From Legionella birminghamensis (GTDB lineage Bacteria > Pseudomonadota > Gammaproteobacteria > Legionellales > Legionellaceae): a stretch of 64,000 nt of DNA. Under the pieces are notes generated by a model that worked only from the letters and a program-made list of their open reading frames with translations, made no database searches and was not told where the DNA came from. Made by a program: the position numbers and the translations under genes. The stretch is taken from contig NZ_UGNW01000001.1 in the NCBI RefSeq assembly GCF_900452515.1, forward strand, positions 2,232,001-2,296,000. Direction: 5' to 3'. Every line of letters starts with the position of its first letter. Position 1 is the first letter of the stretch. Positions 54,018 through 62,403 of this stretch are shown here, in pieces.

Positions 54018-54060
54018 TGCCGTTGCGCGGAATCGAACCGCTGGCCTATTGATTACGAAT
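54018..54060 (-). other. Left attachment site (tRNA-Thr 3' half), attL
   Basis: On the minus strand this reads as the anticodon-loop-to-acceptor half of a tRNA: ATTCGTAATC (anticodon CGT), T-arm CGGTTCGATTCCG, acceptor end CAACGGCA. It matches 63617-63659 with three differences in 43 bp. There is no D-arm or 5' half, so it is an att copy rather than a working tRNA. Confidence 0.8.
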
Positions 54061-54180
54061 TAGTGAATTATGGGTTTTAGCCACTTAGACACTTTTTGAA
54101 ACTCTTTTAATATCCCTTTATTTACTTGATGTTACAGCATTATTACGTTAAAAGTTCTATTAATGGATTTTAAATAATTG

Positions 54181-54211
54181 TGCGACACAAGTGCGACACA
54201 GTTGCGACACA
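54181..54211 (+). promoter_or_regulatory. Three TGCGACACA direct repeats, probable integrase arm sites
   Basis: TGCGACACA at 54181, 54192 and 54203, an exact 11-bp period, between attL and the integrase start. TTCGACAC repeats of the same period lie inside the right att (63551-63570). Arm-type integrase binding sites and autoregulation are the likely roles. Confidence 0.6.
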
Positions 54212-55234
54212 TTCAAAAACAAGTGTAAAACTTAATTATGAAAATAAACAAAACAAACGTAGAAAACCTCCCTCTTCCTCAAGCAACGGAAGTAGGAAAA
54301 ACGACACAAAAAAGATATTACGATGATAACCTGAAAGGCTTCGGCATATGTGTTACTTCTGGAGGGGCAAAAGCATTTTTCGTTGAAAAATTCATAAATA
54401 AGAAACGCTGCCGAATTACTTTAGGCCATTACCCGGAATTGACTGCTGAAATGGCAAAAAACAAAGCCCTGCATCTTTTAGGGCAAATCGCCATGGGCAT
54501 TGATCCAGTTGCTGAGAAGAAGGCAACTGAGGTTCGAGATATAACTTTGAATCAAGTCTTTAAAGACTACCTAAAAACCAGAAAGAACTTAAAACCCAGA
54601 ACTATAGATAATTACAAACACATATTAGATAAAGCCTTCACAAGCTGGAAGAGTAAACCAATGTTATCGATCACCAGAGATCGCGTAGCTAAATATCACG
54701 AAAAGCTGGGCAATGAACATGGAGAAGCCTATGCTAATCTTGCCATGAGAATCCTAAGAGCCTTATTCAATTTTGCAGCTGGCCAATATGAAGACAACAG
54801 TGGTCACTCTCTTTTCATCGATAACCCAGTAAAACGCCTGTCCCAAACACGCGCCTGGTATCGCATTGAAAGACGCAAGACCTATATAAAGTCTCATGAA
54901 CTAGCCGCATGGTATGCTGGTTTACAGCAAATCCAAAACGATACATTACGAGATTATTTGTTGTTAATCTTATTAACAGGTCTACGCCGACAAGAAGCAG
55001 CGACTTTGAAATGGTCTGATCTCGACCTAAAAGCAAAATCATTCACTATCAATAAAACCAAAAACAATGAATCCCACACCCTCCCCCTTTCTGACTTTCT
55101 TTATGATCTACTGATTGCCAGAAAAGAAAAAGCAATTAATGACTATATTTTCCCGGGACCGGGTGCAGCAGGTCATATTATTGAACCACGTAAGACAATG
55201 GCACACGTGATAAAAAATTCCGGTGTTCATTTTA

Positions 55235-56624
55235 GAGTTATTGTCAATTCTGGTGTATGACCAAAATTTCATCAGGCGGCCTTCCTGTCTGATTGTTCAA
55301 CAACCTGCACTCCGTCTTCAAACTTAACGTTGTTAACGACCAGTGTTAATAGGTTAAACCCTCTAATTTTTATCCACCGCTTCTGAGCGGATTCCATTAG
55401 CTTAAACACCATTGCTAGCGTGCTATCTCTCGAGCCACAATTACGCGATTTTTTTGTACGTAAGCGCACAGTCGCAAAAGCGGATTCTATTGGATTTGTT
55501 GTTCGAATATGAATCCAATGTTCTGCGGGAAAATCATAAAACGCAAGCAGTTCCTCTCGATCTTTACTCAAGCAACCCATTGCTTTGGGGTACTTGGCAC
55601 TGAATAATTCCAATGTGTTATCGAAAGCCTTGTAAGCGTCCTTGCGAGTCGGTGCCATCCAAATGTCATGCAGCGCGTCTTTTATTTTTGGCTGCACAGA
55701 TTTTGGTAATTTATTGAGAATATTGGCCGTCTTATGCACCCAGCAGCGCTGATGACGCGAGTCGGGATAGACTTTACTCAGCGCATTCCAAAAGCCCAGT
55801 GCACCATCACCAGCAGACAATTTTGGTGAATGTGTAAGACCTCTTTGTCGCAGGCTCGTGAGCAACTCCTCCCAGCTTGCCGATGACTCACGATACCCAT
55901 CACTCACAGCAACCAGCTCTTTGTGACCATATTCCGTAACACCAATAATAACCAGCAAACATAAGCGGTCATCCATTCTAACCTGGCTATAGATACCATC
56001 AGCCCACCAATAAACATAACGCTTTTGACTTAAATCCTGACATTGCCAGCTCTGATGCTCTTCAAGCCATTGGCTTTTTAGCCGAGATACTGTATTTGGG
56101 GATAAGCCTTTTGCATGTTCTCCCAATAGTGAACCTAATGCTTCCGAATAATCACCCGTCGATAAGCCTTTCAAATAGAGCCAGGGGATTAATTCTTCAA
56201 TGCTCTTCGTACGTCTTAAATAGGGTGGCAGTAGATTGCTATTAAATTGAATCCCTGAACCACTTCGATCCCGCACCTTGGGTACCTTGATAATGACATC
56301 ACCAATGCCTGTTTGAATCGTTCTCTCCGGCAAATATCCATTGCGCACAACGGCTTGCCTGCCATCGATTAGCTTTAAATCCTCATAGTCAGAAAGCATG
56401 GCGCATAACTCTGCTTCAACCGCTTGCTTAATTAAATCACGTGCACCATTCCTTAATAATTCGGTTAATGGATCAGTGATTTTTTCAACTGGTGTAGATA
56501 CTGATTTCAGATTACAATCCTTCATGGCGTATTTTCCTTTTGTTGATTATGTTCTTCCGGAACAATCAACAGGAGTTTACGCCACCTAATTTATTTTTCC
56601 ATACACCAGATTCGACTATAACTC
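55235..56624 (-). mobile_element. IS256-family element, copy 2
   Basis: 1390 bp, ends GAGTTATTGTC/GAGTTATAGTC with GGTGTATG inside, flanked by the 8-bp duplication TCATTTTA (55227-55234, 56625-56632). Contains one intact transposase. Same ends as copy 1 but a diverged interior. Confidence 0.9.
55272..56525 (-). CDS. IS256-family transposase
   Basis: 417 residues, MKDCNLKSVSTPVEK. Mutator-type DDE motifs as in the first copy: YVYWWADGIYSQVR, AGDGALGFW, TTNPIESAFATVRLRT. It differs from 30621-31880 at about a quarter of positions, so the two copies did not arise from one recent transposition. Confidence 0.93.
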   Translation of the reverse strand: MKDCNLKSVSTPVEKITDPLTELLRNGARDLIKQAVEAELCAMLSDYEDLKLIDGRQAVVRNGYLPERTIQTGIGDVIIKVPKVRDRSGSGIQFNSNLLPPYLRRTKSIEELIPWLYLKGLSTGDYSEALGSLLGEHAKGLSPNTVSRLKSQWLEEHQSWQCQDLSQKRYVYWWADGIYSQVRMDDRLCLLVIIGVTEYGHKELVAVSDGYRESSASWEELLTSLRQRGLTHSPKLSAGDGALGFWNALSKVYPDSRHQRCWVHKTANILNKLPKSVQPKIKDALHDIWMAPTRKDAYKAFDNTLELFSAKYPKAMGCLSKDREELLAFYDFPAEHWIHIRTTNPIESAFATVRLRTKKSRNCGSRDSTLAMVFKLMESAQKRWIKIRGFNLLTLVVNNVKFEDGVQVVEQSDRKAA

Positions 56625-57064
56625 TCATTTTACTGTACATGATTTGAGGCGTACTTTTATCACCATTGCAGAAAGTCTGGATATTCCTGCTTATGCATTG
56701 AAGCGGTTAATGAACCATAAGATGAGTAATGATGTAACTGCTGGATATATTATTGTTGATGTTGAGCGCCTTAGAAAGCCAATGCAATTAATTACGGACT
56801 ATATTTTAAAGTGCATGGGAGTAGTAAAATCAGCAGAAATACTCACACTAGAACAAATAAAAAAAGAACCTCGTGGATTCTTATAGAATGTACTACGCTT
56901 GATAAGGTAATGTCATTATGACCCGAGCAAAGAAACCAGATCCAATAACTGTTGAATTTTTGAATTTCATCGCTAAAGACATTCTCAATAACTCAAAAAT
57001 TCTGACAACCATTAATCAAGATTTACTAACTCGCATTCAATCTTTGGTTGCAAATGTAGAGGTT

Positions 57065-58343
57065 TGACGTGGTCTAATAGAAGCGACCACCCCAGATAAG
57101 AGATATAATGTACCTTAACTGGAGAAAAAGATGACAAAACGAGCAAAATATTCAAAAGAATTTAAACTGGATGCGATAAGCTTGGTACTAGCGCAAGGAT
57201 ATGAGCGCAAGGATATGAGCGCAAGGCAGCGGCAGAAAGCCTTGGAATCAAGTATGAAATGCTATGTCGTTGGATAAAAGAAGCGAATGAGGCAGATGGT
57301 CAAGCGTTTAGAGGGCAAGGAAAACTGTCAGAAGAACAGGCGGAGATACGCCGTTTACGTGACGAAAATAAACGCCTAAAAATGGAGAAAGAAATCCTAA
57401 AAAAGGCGGCGCTCTTCTTTGCTCAAGAAACGAAATGAAGTATGAGTTTATAGCCCAACAGAAGAAGAGCTGGCCAATCGATATGATGTGTCGATTATTG
57501 GGCGTACAGCGCAATGGGTACTACAGCTACTTGCAGCGTCAAAGCAAGAAAGATAAGCGGGAGCGTGCTGAATTAATCGAGTGGATAAACAAGGTTTCAG
57601 AGGGTTCCAGGCATACCTATGGAAGCCGTCGCATTATGAAGGCTTTGAATGCTCTGGGCTACCCAATTGGCCGTAAGAAGACGCGTAGATTGATGAAAGA
57701 GGCTGGTGTATGGGTTTGTTATAGAAAGAAATATAAGGTGACGACTAACAGTAAACATAAAAAACCATTATTTAATAATGAATTAAATCGTCAGTTTACT
57801 GTATCCGCACCTAATCGAGCGTATGTATCAGACATTACTTATATTTGGACACAGGAAGGCTGGCTTTATTTGGCGGTCGTTATCGACCTGTATTCACGAA
57901 AAGTGGTGGGCTGGAGCATGAGTTCTCGCATGAAGGCCCAGTTGGTCTGTGATGCACTGAGCATGGCGATTTGGCAGCGTAAGCCTGCGAGTGGGCTGAT
58001 TGTTCACTCAGATAGAGGGTTCAGTATGCCAGCAAACCCTATACTCGATTGTTGACTCAACACGGATGTACAGGGAGCATGAGCCGCAAGGGAGATTGTT
58101 GGGACAATGCCGTAGCTGAGAGCTTTTTTGGCTCCTTGAAACAAGAGTTAGTGCAGTGGAAAAACTACCAGACTCGTCTGGAGGCGCAACAGGATATTCT
58201 GAGTTATATTGCTATGCATTATAACAGCAAGCGTCTTCATTCATTCTTAGGATATGTTTCTCCCAAGCAGTATGAAAAACAAGCTAAATTGGTGTTACAA
58301 AAAATAGCTTAACTGGGTTGTAACGTTTTACTTGACCACGTCA
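57065..58343 (+). mobile_element. IS3-family element, IS51/IS150-like, inactive
   Basis: 1279 bp with inverted ends TGACGTGGTC and the 3-bp duplication GTT (57062-57064, 58344-58346). OrfA (from 57131) is broken by a 14-bp tandem duplication, AAGGATATGAGCGC twice at 57195-57222; OrfB is frameshifted near 58022. A partial second copy lies at 59765-60262. Confidence 0.88.
57435..58312 (+). pseudogene. IS3-family transposase OrfB, frameshifted
   Basis: Two frames meet at 58022-58055. The first holds HTH_21 and the DDE core start ([42 protein letters not shown]). The second holds the remainder (KGDCWDNAVAESFFGSLKQE, YNSKRLHSFLGYVSP). In the unbroken protein HSDRG would continue [15 protein letters not shown]. 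The copy cannot make a full transposase. Confidence 0.88.
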
Positions 58344-58578
58344 GTTAATTTAGATGAGCCTTTGGCCAAAGATGAAAATACTTTATTTTGGACAATTGAA
58401 AATCACAGAAATACCTGACTCTAAAGATGTGAGTTTCAGTAAGTTCCATTTTAGAACTTACTGCCATGAATAAAAAAGACTTTCAGTTGTCAAGCAATCC
58501 ATTACAACTAAATGAGAACTGAACTTCTCTGTACTCAACGTGAAGCATTAAAATGCTAACTCTAATAATCTTATCATT

Positions 58579-59154
58579 CTAAACAAAGAAAGATTTATTC
58601 TGCTCAACAAAAGAAGCGGTTTTAATTAATTGGCATTTATCTTTTAAAGTTAATATGTACTGTTCTAGAGTTTGAGGTGGTCTCCTCAGTTTTTTATAAC
58701 ATGATTTAACTGATGCAGCGAAACTCTCTTTATTTTTATTCGCAAGACGCAAAAATAAATCATCAGGATGACATGCTTTAATTTTAAATGTTGACAAATA
58801 TTTATTAGGAAAATCTTTTAAGTTTGCTGTAATAATAAATTTTGACTTAGAAACTATAGCCGCTGCTAAGACATGCCGGTCATCAACATCTGGTAAAGTT
58901 AATTTCGCTTCCATAGTCTCATAATCCTCCACAAGACAATCTAATAAAGCATTATTCATACCTGCAACTGTTTTTTCTAATCTTTCTCTACTTAGATCAG
59001 GTCTATTTTCAAGTAGATTATCTATCCATTCATTTAACACTTTATGCGACCACTTTAATTGCAATAAATCATTAAGTGCTAACTCCATTAATAAATCTCG
59101 AATAGGTGCGGGATAAAGAATACATGCATCACAAAAGACAACTAAATGCGCCAT
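58579..59154 (-). CDS. PIN-domain toxin (VapC-like ribonuclease)
   Basis: 191 residues. The PIN acidic residues are visible: VVFCDACILYPAPIRDLL (Asp), an Asp/Glu in KLTLPDVDDRHVLAAAI, and KFIITANLKDFP. It belongs to the longer PIN_3 group with a C-terminal tail of ~50 residues. These cleave RNA and are held by a cognate antitoxin. It lies 2 bp after the antitoxin gene, a normal two-gene toxin-antitoxin order. Confidence 0.85.
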   Translation of the reverse strand: MAHLVVFCDACILYPAPIRDLLMELALNDLLQLKWSHKVLNEWIDNLLENRPDLSRERLEKTVAGMNNALLDCLVEDYETMEAKLTLPDVDDRHVLAAAIVSKSKFIITANLKDFPNKYLSTFKIKACHPDDLFLRLANKNKESFAASVKSCYKKLRRPPQTLEQYILTLKDKCQLIKTASFVEQNKSFFV

Positions 59155-59156
59155 TA

Positions 59157-59603
59157 TTAATATCCCAGATCCAAGTCTTGGGCCTCATCCACAAGTTTTT
59201 GTAAGATTTTCTTACGCTCTTTTAAAGAGTTTTCTTTATAGGTTAATAAATCAGATTTAAAAACTCGTCTATGCCTTCCCACTTTGAAACTAGGCAATTC
59301 TTTAGCGTCAATTAATTTAACTAAAAAAGGTCTGGATACATTTAACAAATCCGCTGCCTGTTGGGTAGTTAATGTTTCTTTCTCAATCTCGCTAGGCGGT
59401 TGTCCTTTTGAAATATCATTAAGTAGATCAACTAAAGGGTTAACAATAGATACAGGTAACTCCACAGACTCATTATTTATATTTAAAAAAATTGGCCCTT
59501 TAAAATTTTGCAATAATGCCTTTTCCAAATGATTACAAGATTTCTTCGCTATTTTCTTTTCTTTTTTAGGATCAAATTCAATTGGAATATGATGTAAACT
59601 CAT
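59157..59603 (-). CDS. Antitoxin with excisionase-type helix-turn-helix
   Basis: 148 residues from ATG 59603, which has GAGGG upstream; a start five codons earlier lacks it. Residues ~75-125 are a MerR/Xis-type helix-turn-helix (TTQQAADLLNVSRPFLVKLI, LPSFKVGRHRRVFKSDLLTY). The remainder probably wraps the PIN toxin. It likely represses its own operon and, by stabilising the island, explains its persistence despite the broken integrase. Confidence 0.85.
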   Translation of the reverse strand: MSLHHIPIEFDPKKEKKIAKKSCNHLEKALLQNFKGPIFLNINNESVELPVSIVNPLVDLLNDISKGQPPSEIEKETLTTQQAADLLNVSRPFLVKLIDAKELPSFKVGRHRRVFKSDLLTYKENSLKERKKILQKLVDEAQDLDLGY

Positions 59604-59764
59604 ATAAAACCCTCGCACTAATCAATTTCTTATAATTTACATTATAGCAAATCAATCGAAATAAACGAAACATTCGAATCAAATTAATTTAGAAGAACTG
59701 CATGTTTATCAGGTCTATCCAATTTGGAACACACCGTGTACCAAATTAAAGAAACAAAAAAATA

Positions 59765-60262
59765 TGACGTGGTCTAATAGAAGCGACCACCCCAGTTAAG
59801 AGATATAACCTTAACTGGAGAAAAAGATGTCAAAACGAGCAAAATATTCAAAAGAATTTAAACTGGAGGCGATAAGCCTGGTACTAGAGCAAGGATATGA
59901 GCGCAAGGCAGCGGCAGAAAGCCTGGGGATCAAGTATGAAATGCTATGTCGGTGGATAAAAGAAGCGAATGAGTCAGATGGTCAAGCGTTTAGAGGGCAA
60001 GGAAAACTGTCAGAAGAACAGGCGGAGATCCGCCGTTTACGTGAAGAAAATAAACGCCTAAAAATGGAGAAAGAAATCCTAAAAAAGGCGGCGCTCTTCT
60101 TTGCTCAAGAAACGAAATGAAGTATGAGTTTATAGCCCAACAGAAGAAGAGCTGGCCAATCGCTATGATGTGTCGATTATTGGGCGTACAGCGCAATGGG
60201 TACTACAGCTACTTGCAGCGTCAAAGCAAAAAAGATAAGCCGGAGCGTGCTGAATTAATCGA
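59765..60262 (+). mobile_element. Truncated copy of the IS51/IS150-like element
   Basis: Starts with TGACGTGGTCTAATAGAAGC as at 57065 and runs ~498 bp, nearly identical to that element but without the 14-bp duplication. It then ends abruptly after GAATTAATCGA, where the DUF927-type sequence begins. No right end or target duplication: a deletion or adjacent-rearrangement junction. Confidence 0.85.
59827..60120 (+). CDS. IS3-family transposase OrfA
   Basis: 97 residues: MSKRAKYSKEFKLEAISLVL, a helix-turn-helix (AAAESLGIKYEMLCRWIKEA) and a coiled coil ([20 protein letters not shown]). Intact, unlike the OrfA at 57131. It overlaps the OrfB start by ATGA, but OrfB is truncated, so this copy cannot move by itself. 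Confidence 0.88.
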   Translation: MSKRAKYSKEFKLEAISLVLEQGYERKAAAESLGIKYEMLCRWIKEANESDGQAFRGQGKLSEEQAEIRRLREENKRLKMEKEILKKAALFFAQETK

Positions 60263-60560
60263 AGAAGGAGCAAGTCGGTTTGAAAGCGAAAATCATCCTA
60301 ATAGTGAACGACTTTACAATCGAGCTGGTTTTTATCGAACTGATGATGAAGGTTTCCGTATCTATATGGTTTTATCAGAAGTGTACAGAAAGGAAATTTG
60401 CCAAGGATTTGAGCCTAAAATGCTGAATAAAGTGCTTATTAACGCAGGATGGATAGTCCCTGGGAATGATGGAAAAGCCTCTCAAAAACGAAGGATTAAA
60501 GGGATTGGTATTCCTAGATGTTATATTTTCACTGATAAAGTTTGGTCTGACGACTATTAA
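60117..60560 (+). pseudogene. Chimeric frame: OrfB start fused to a DUF927 primase/helicase tail
   Basis: The first ~49 codons ([20 protein letters not shown] ...) are the N-terminus of IS3 OrfB. From ~60263 the frame reads EEGASRFESENHPNSERLYN, RAGFYRT, YMVLSEVYRKEICQGFEPKM, ending KGIGIPRCYIFTDKVW, which matches the C-terminus of DUF927 superfamily II helicase/primase proteins found in integrative elements. The primase front was lost at the IS junction. The fusion is open but unlikely to be functional. Confidence 0.75.
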
Positions 60561-60650
60561 TTGTCCCACTCGTTCCACTGTCGATTTTGATAGTGAAACA
60601 TCCAAAGTCCAGTAACTACTAGAGTGTTCCACTTGTTCCACTAGTTCCAC
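60555..60650 (+). repeat. GTTCCAC iterons, possible replication origin remnant
   Basis: GTCCCACT/GTTCCACT at 60555 and 60564, then GTTCCACT, GTTCCACT and GTTCCAC at 60626, 60635 and 60644, all at a 9-bp period. They directly follow the DUF927 tail. Primase-plus-iteron arrangements are the replication modules of P4- and SaPI-like satellites. The rest of 60651-60924 shows only the promoter at 60770. Confidence 0.6.
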
Positions 60651-60769
60651 GTATTTCTAGATGCAGGTAAAAATCTATTAGGTTGTATAGGCATTAATGA
60701 AGATGATTTCTCATATTACGACTTCGTCTAATACGGACGACGCTTGCTAAAAGAATCTTGATATTTTTC

Positions 60770-60798
60770 TTGACAGGATACTAAGGATTTCTTACCAT
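60770..60798 (+). promoter_or_regulatory. Candidate promoter for the exported-protein cluster
   Basis: TTGACA (60770-60775), 17 bp, TACCAT (60793-60798). The first gene starts 127 bp further on, leaving a long leader. Confidence 0.35.
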
Positions 60799-60924
60799 CC
60801 GGCCTCTGTGATTAATATATGATCATCAGGTTAATTTGTTATCATCCGACAAGTAATTTTATTTTACTTTAAATCAACAATAAGAATTCGGCTCTGTTAC
60901 TCATGTTTTTATAATGAGGCTATC

Positions 60925-61158
60925 ATGAAAGCAAAATTTTTATTGTTAGGATTCTGTTGTTTTTCTTTATTATCTATATCTGTAAGTTATGCAAAACGCG
61001 GCTACTCCTATTCTTATAAAACTCCAATATACAGTTCTTCTTATGGAAGAACACATACTGTTAAACCTTGTATAAAAAGAGATGGAACTTTTGTTAAAAG
61101 ACATCGGGCTGGAAATCCTAAAGCCGGTGTTCACTGCCACAATAATGTTTGTTACTAA
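60925..61158 (+). CDS. Small exported basic protein
   Basis: 77 residues with TGAGG upstream of the ATG. A signal peptide (MKAKFLLLGFCCFSLLSISV, cleaved after SYA) leads to a short Tyr/Ser-rich then basic mature part with HTVKPCIKRDGTFVKRHRAG and four Cys/His-type residues at the end (VHCHNNVCY). The VKPxIKRDGTxVxxH pattern occurs in small exported proteins of mobile elements; function unknown. First of four consecutive exported proteins. Confidence 0.75.
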   Translation: MKAKFLLLGFCCFSLLSISVSYAKRGYSYSYKTPIYSSSYGRTHTVKPCIKRDGTFVKRHRAGNPKAGVHCHNNVCY

Positions 61159-61177
61159 CACTATAGTGGATGGCGCT

Positions 61178-61585
61178 ATGTTTTTAGACAAAAAAATAAT
61201 TTTGATGGTTCTTAGTATTATTATCAAACCAACTTATTCTGCAGGAATATATACTGGTAAGGACTTTATTTTGGCATGCACAGATCAAAATTACACTCAA
61301 AATCAAGACGTTTGTAATACAGCTATAACTCAAGCATTCGCAACTTATCTGGTATCCCTTGAATTATTTTCCGGAGAGAAGTTAGCCAAGTGTTATAGAA
61401 ATCATTACCCATTCTTAGAAAAAAAATCCGTTAAGGATGGAGTTCAATTTTTAACTGAGCAATACAAGGAGAATCCGGAGTTAACTCCCCATCTATTGGG
61501 TTTTGGATTTTCGGTTGTAATGTATTCGAAATACCCAACCCCAAGAAAGTGCATTAAATTCAAACAATCAGGTGTATCAATATGA
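61178..61585 (+). CDS. Exported Rap1a/Tai-like protein
   Basis: 135 residues from the ATG at 61178, placed at the start of a signal peptide (MFLDKKIILMVLSIIIKPTY SAG); earlier in-frame codons overlap the preceding gene. The mature part, GKDFILACTDQN...VCNTAITQAFATYLVSLEL...CYRNHYPF, has the cysteine pattern and helices of the Rap1a/Tai immunity fold, which blocks type VI amidase effectors in the periplasm. Family assignment is tentative. Its last four bases overlap the next start. Confidence 0.6.
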   Translation: MFLDKKIILMVLSIIIKPTYSAGIYTGKDFILACTDQNYTQNQDVCNTAITQAFATYLVSLELFSGEKLAKCYRNHYPFLEKKSVKDGVQFLTEQYKENPELTPHLLGFGFSVVMYSKYPTPRKCIKFKQSGVSI

Positions 61586-61803
61586 AAATTTTAAAAACGT
61601 TATCTCTTTTAATGGGAGTAATTTTAGCAGTATCACAACTACAAGGATGTGCTGTAGCAGCGATTGGTGCTGGCATTGGCGCTGTTAAGTACGCAAATGC
61701 AAAAAAGGCAGAGGCAAAAGAAGGTTGCCATAAAAATTATAATGAATATTTGAGGGTTGCAAAGAAACCAATACCTCTTTCTGAATACTGTTCTGAAAAA
61801 TAA
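61582..61803 (+). CDS. Small lipoprotein
   Basis: 73 residues. Signal peptide with lipobox LQGC (Cys at ~23), then a Gly/Ala-rich stretch (AVAAIGAGIGAVKYANAKKA) and a short Cys-containing tail. It starts inside the stop of the preceding gene (ATGA), so the two are coupled. Anchored to the inner or outer membrane; function unknown. Confidence 0.75.
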   Translation: MKILKTLSLLMGVILAVSQLQGCAVAAIGAGIGAVKYANAKKAEAKEGCHKNYNEYLRVAKKPIPLSEYCSEK

Positions 61804-61962
61804 CAGTAAAGAATCAATTAAACCAACGTCGAAACAATAGACAAACTTTTAACTTTAACCCTAGTGAAACTAAAGAGTTTTAAGGTATTTGAGTGGGTAA
61901 AGGATTAATAACTGGTGGGCTAGATGGAGATTTTTACAATTAACTGAGAGGTAGATGAATAA

Positions 61963-62289
61963 ATGAAAAAAGCAATAGCAGTATCAATGTTAGCAATGAC
62001 CATGAGTTGTCATGCTTTTAACTTAATTTCAGACACAGATGTAAATAGATTTAAAAATATGTCTAGTAATAGCATTAAACCAGATCAATTCAATAAATTG
62101 ATGGCATTTTGCGATAAGACTGATTCAAATATAGAATCATGTCTAGAGAAAATAAAAGCCAAGTCATCAGATAATAAATCAATGCAATCTAATGTGACTC
62201 AAGGCCTGTGTTGTTGGAATGTATCAAATCAATATGGTGATTATCTGTACTACCAAGGAAAAGAGTATTGTATTCCTGCGTGTCACTAA
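61963..62289 (+). CDS. Small exported cysteine-containing protein
   Basis: 108 residues with a signal peptide (MKKAIAVSMLAMTMSCHA) and GAGAGG upstream. The mature part holds several Cys, including GLCCWNVSNQYGDYLYYQGK EYCIPACH at the end, suggesting disulphides in the periplasm. No family recognised. It lies 159 bp after the lipoprotein gene and is followed by a terminator. Confidence 0.7.
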   Translation: MKKAIAVSMLAMTMSCHAFNLISDTDVNRFKNMSSNSIKPDQFNKLMAFCDKTDSNIESCLEKIKAKSSDNKSMQSNVTQGLCCWNVSNQYGDYLYYQGKEYCIPACH

Positions 62290-62301
62290 TATAAATATAA
62301 A

Positions 62302-62323
62302 AAAGGCGGCTAAAGTCGCCTTT
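62302..62323 (+). terminator. Terminator after the exported-protein cluster
   Basis: AAAGGCG and CGCCTTT form a 7-bp stem with an 8-nt loop, 12 bp past the stop codon; the stem ends in TTTCT. Confidence 0.65.
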
Positions 62324-62403
62324 CTATTAAGATTTACTCCACGAGCGATGCTGGCTTTAGCTCGAAAACTAGTTTTTTCCCTTAATCATTTTGATCATTG
62401 GGT

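Larger units (their letters stand above)
54238..56886 (+). pseudogene. Tyrosine integrase of the island, split by IS256 copy 2
   Basis: N-terminal part 54238-55234, C-terminal part 56633-56886. Removing the IS with one TCATTTTA restores the frame: KNSGVHF-TVHDLRRTF. The rebuilt protein is 416 residues, a P4-type integrase: arm-binding DUF4102 (GFGICVTSGGAKAFFVEKF), catalytic LLLTGLRRQEAATLKWSDL with the first Arg, HDLRRTF with His/Arg, LMNHK in place of LGH, and YIIVD with Tyr. Every catalytic element was intact before insertion. As it stands no full integrase is made, so the island is probably fixed unless another integrase acts on it. Confidence 0.88.
56918..58418 (+). pseudogene. Small island gene interrupted by an IS3-family element
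   Basis: MTRAKKPDPITVEFLNFIAK begins at 56918. Removing the IS with one GTT restores VEV-NLDEPLAKDENTLFWTIENHRNT and a stop at 58416-58418, a 72-residue protein of unknown function. It lies 31 bp after the integrase gene on the same strand, so it was probably its operon partner (excisionase or control protein by position only). Confidence 0.65.
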
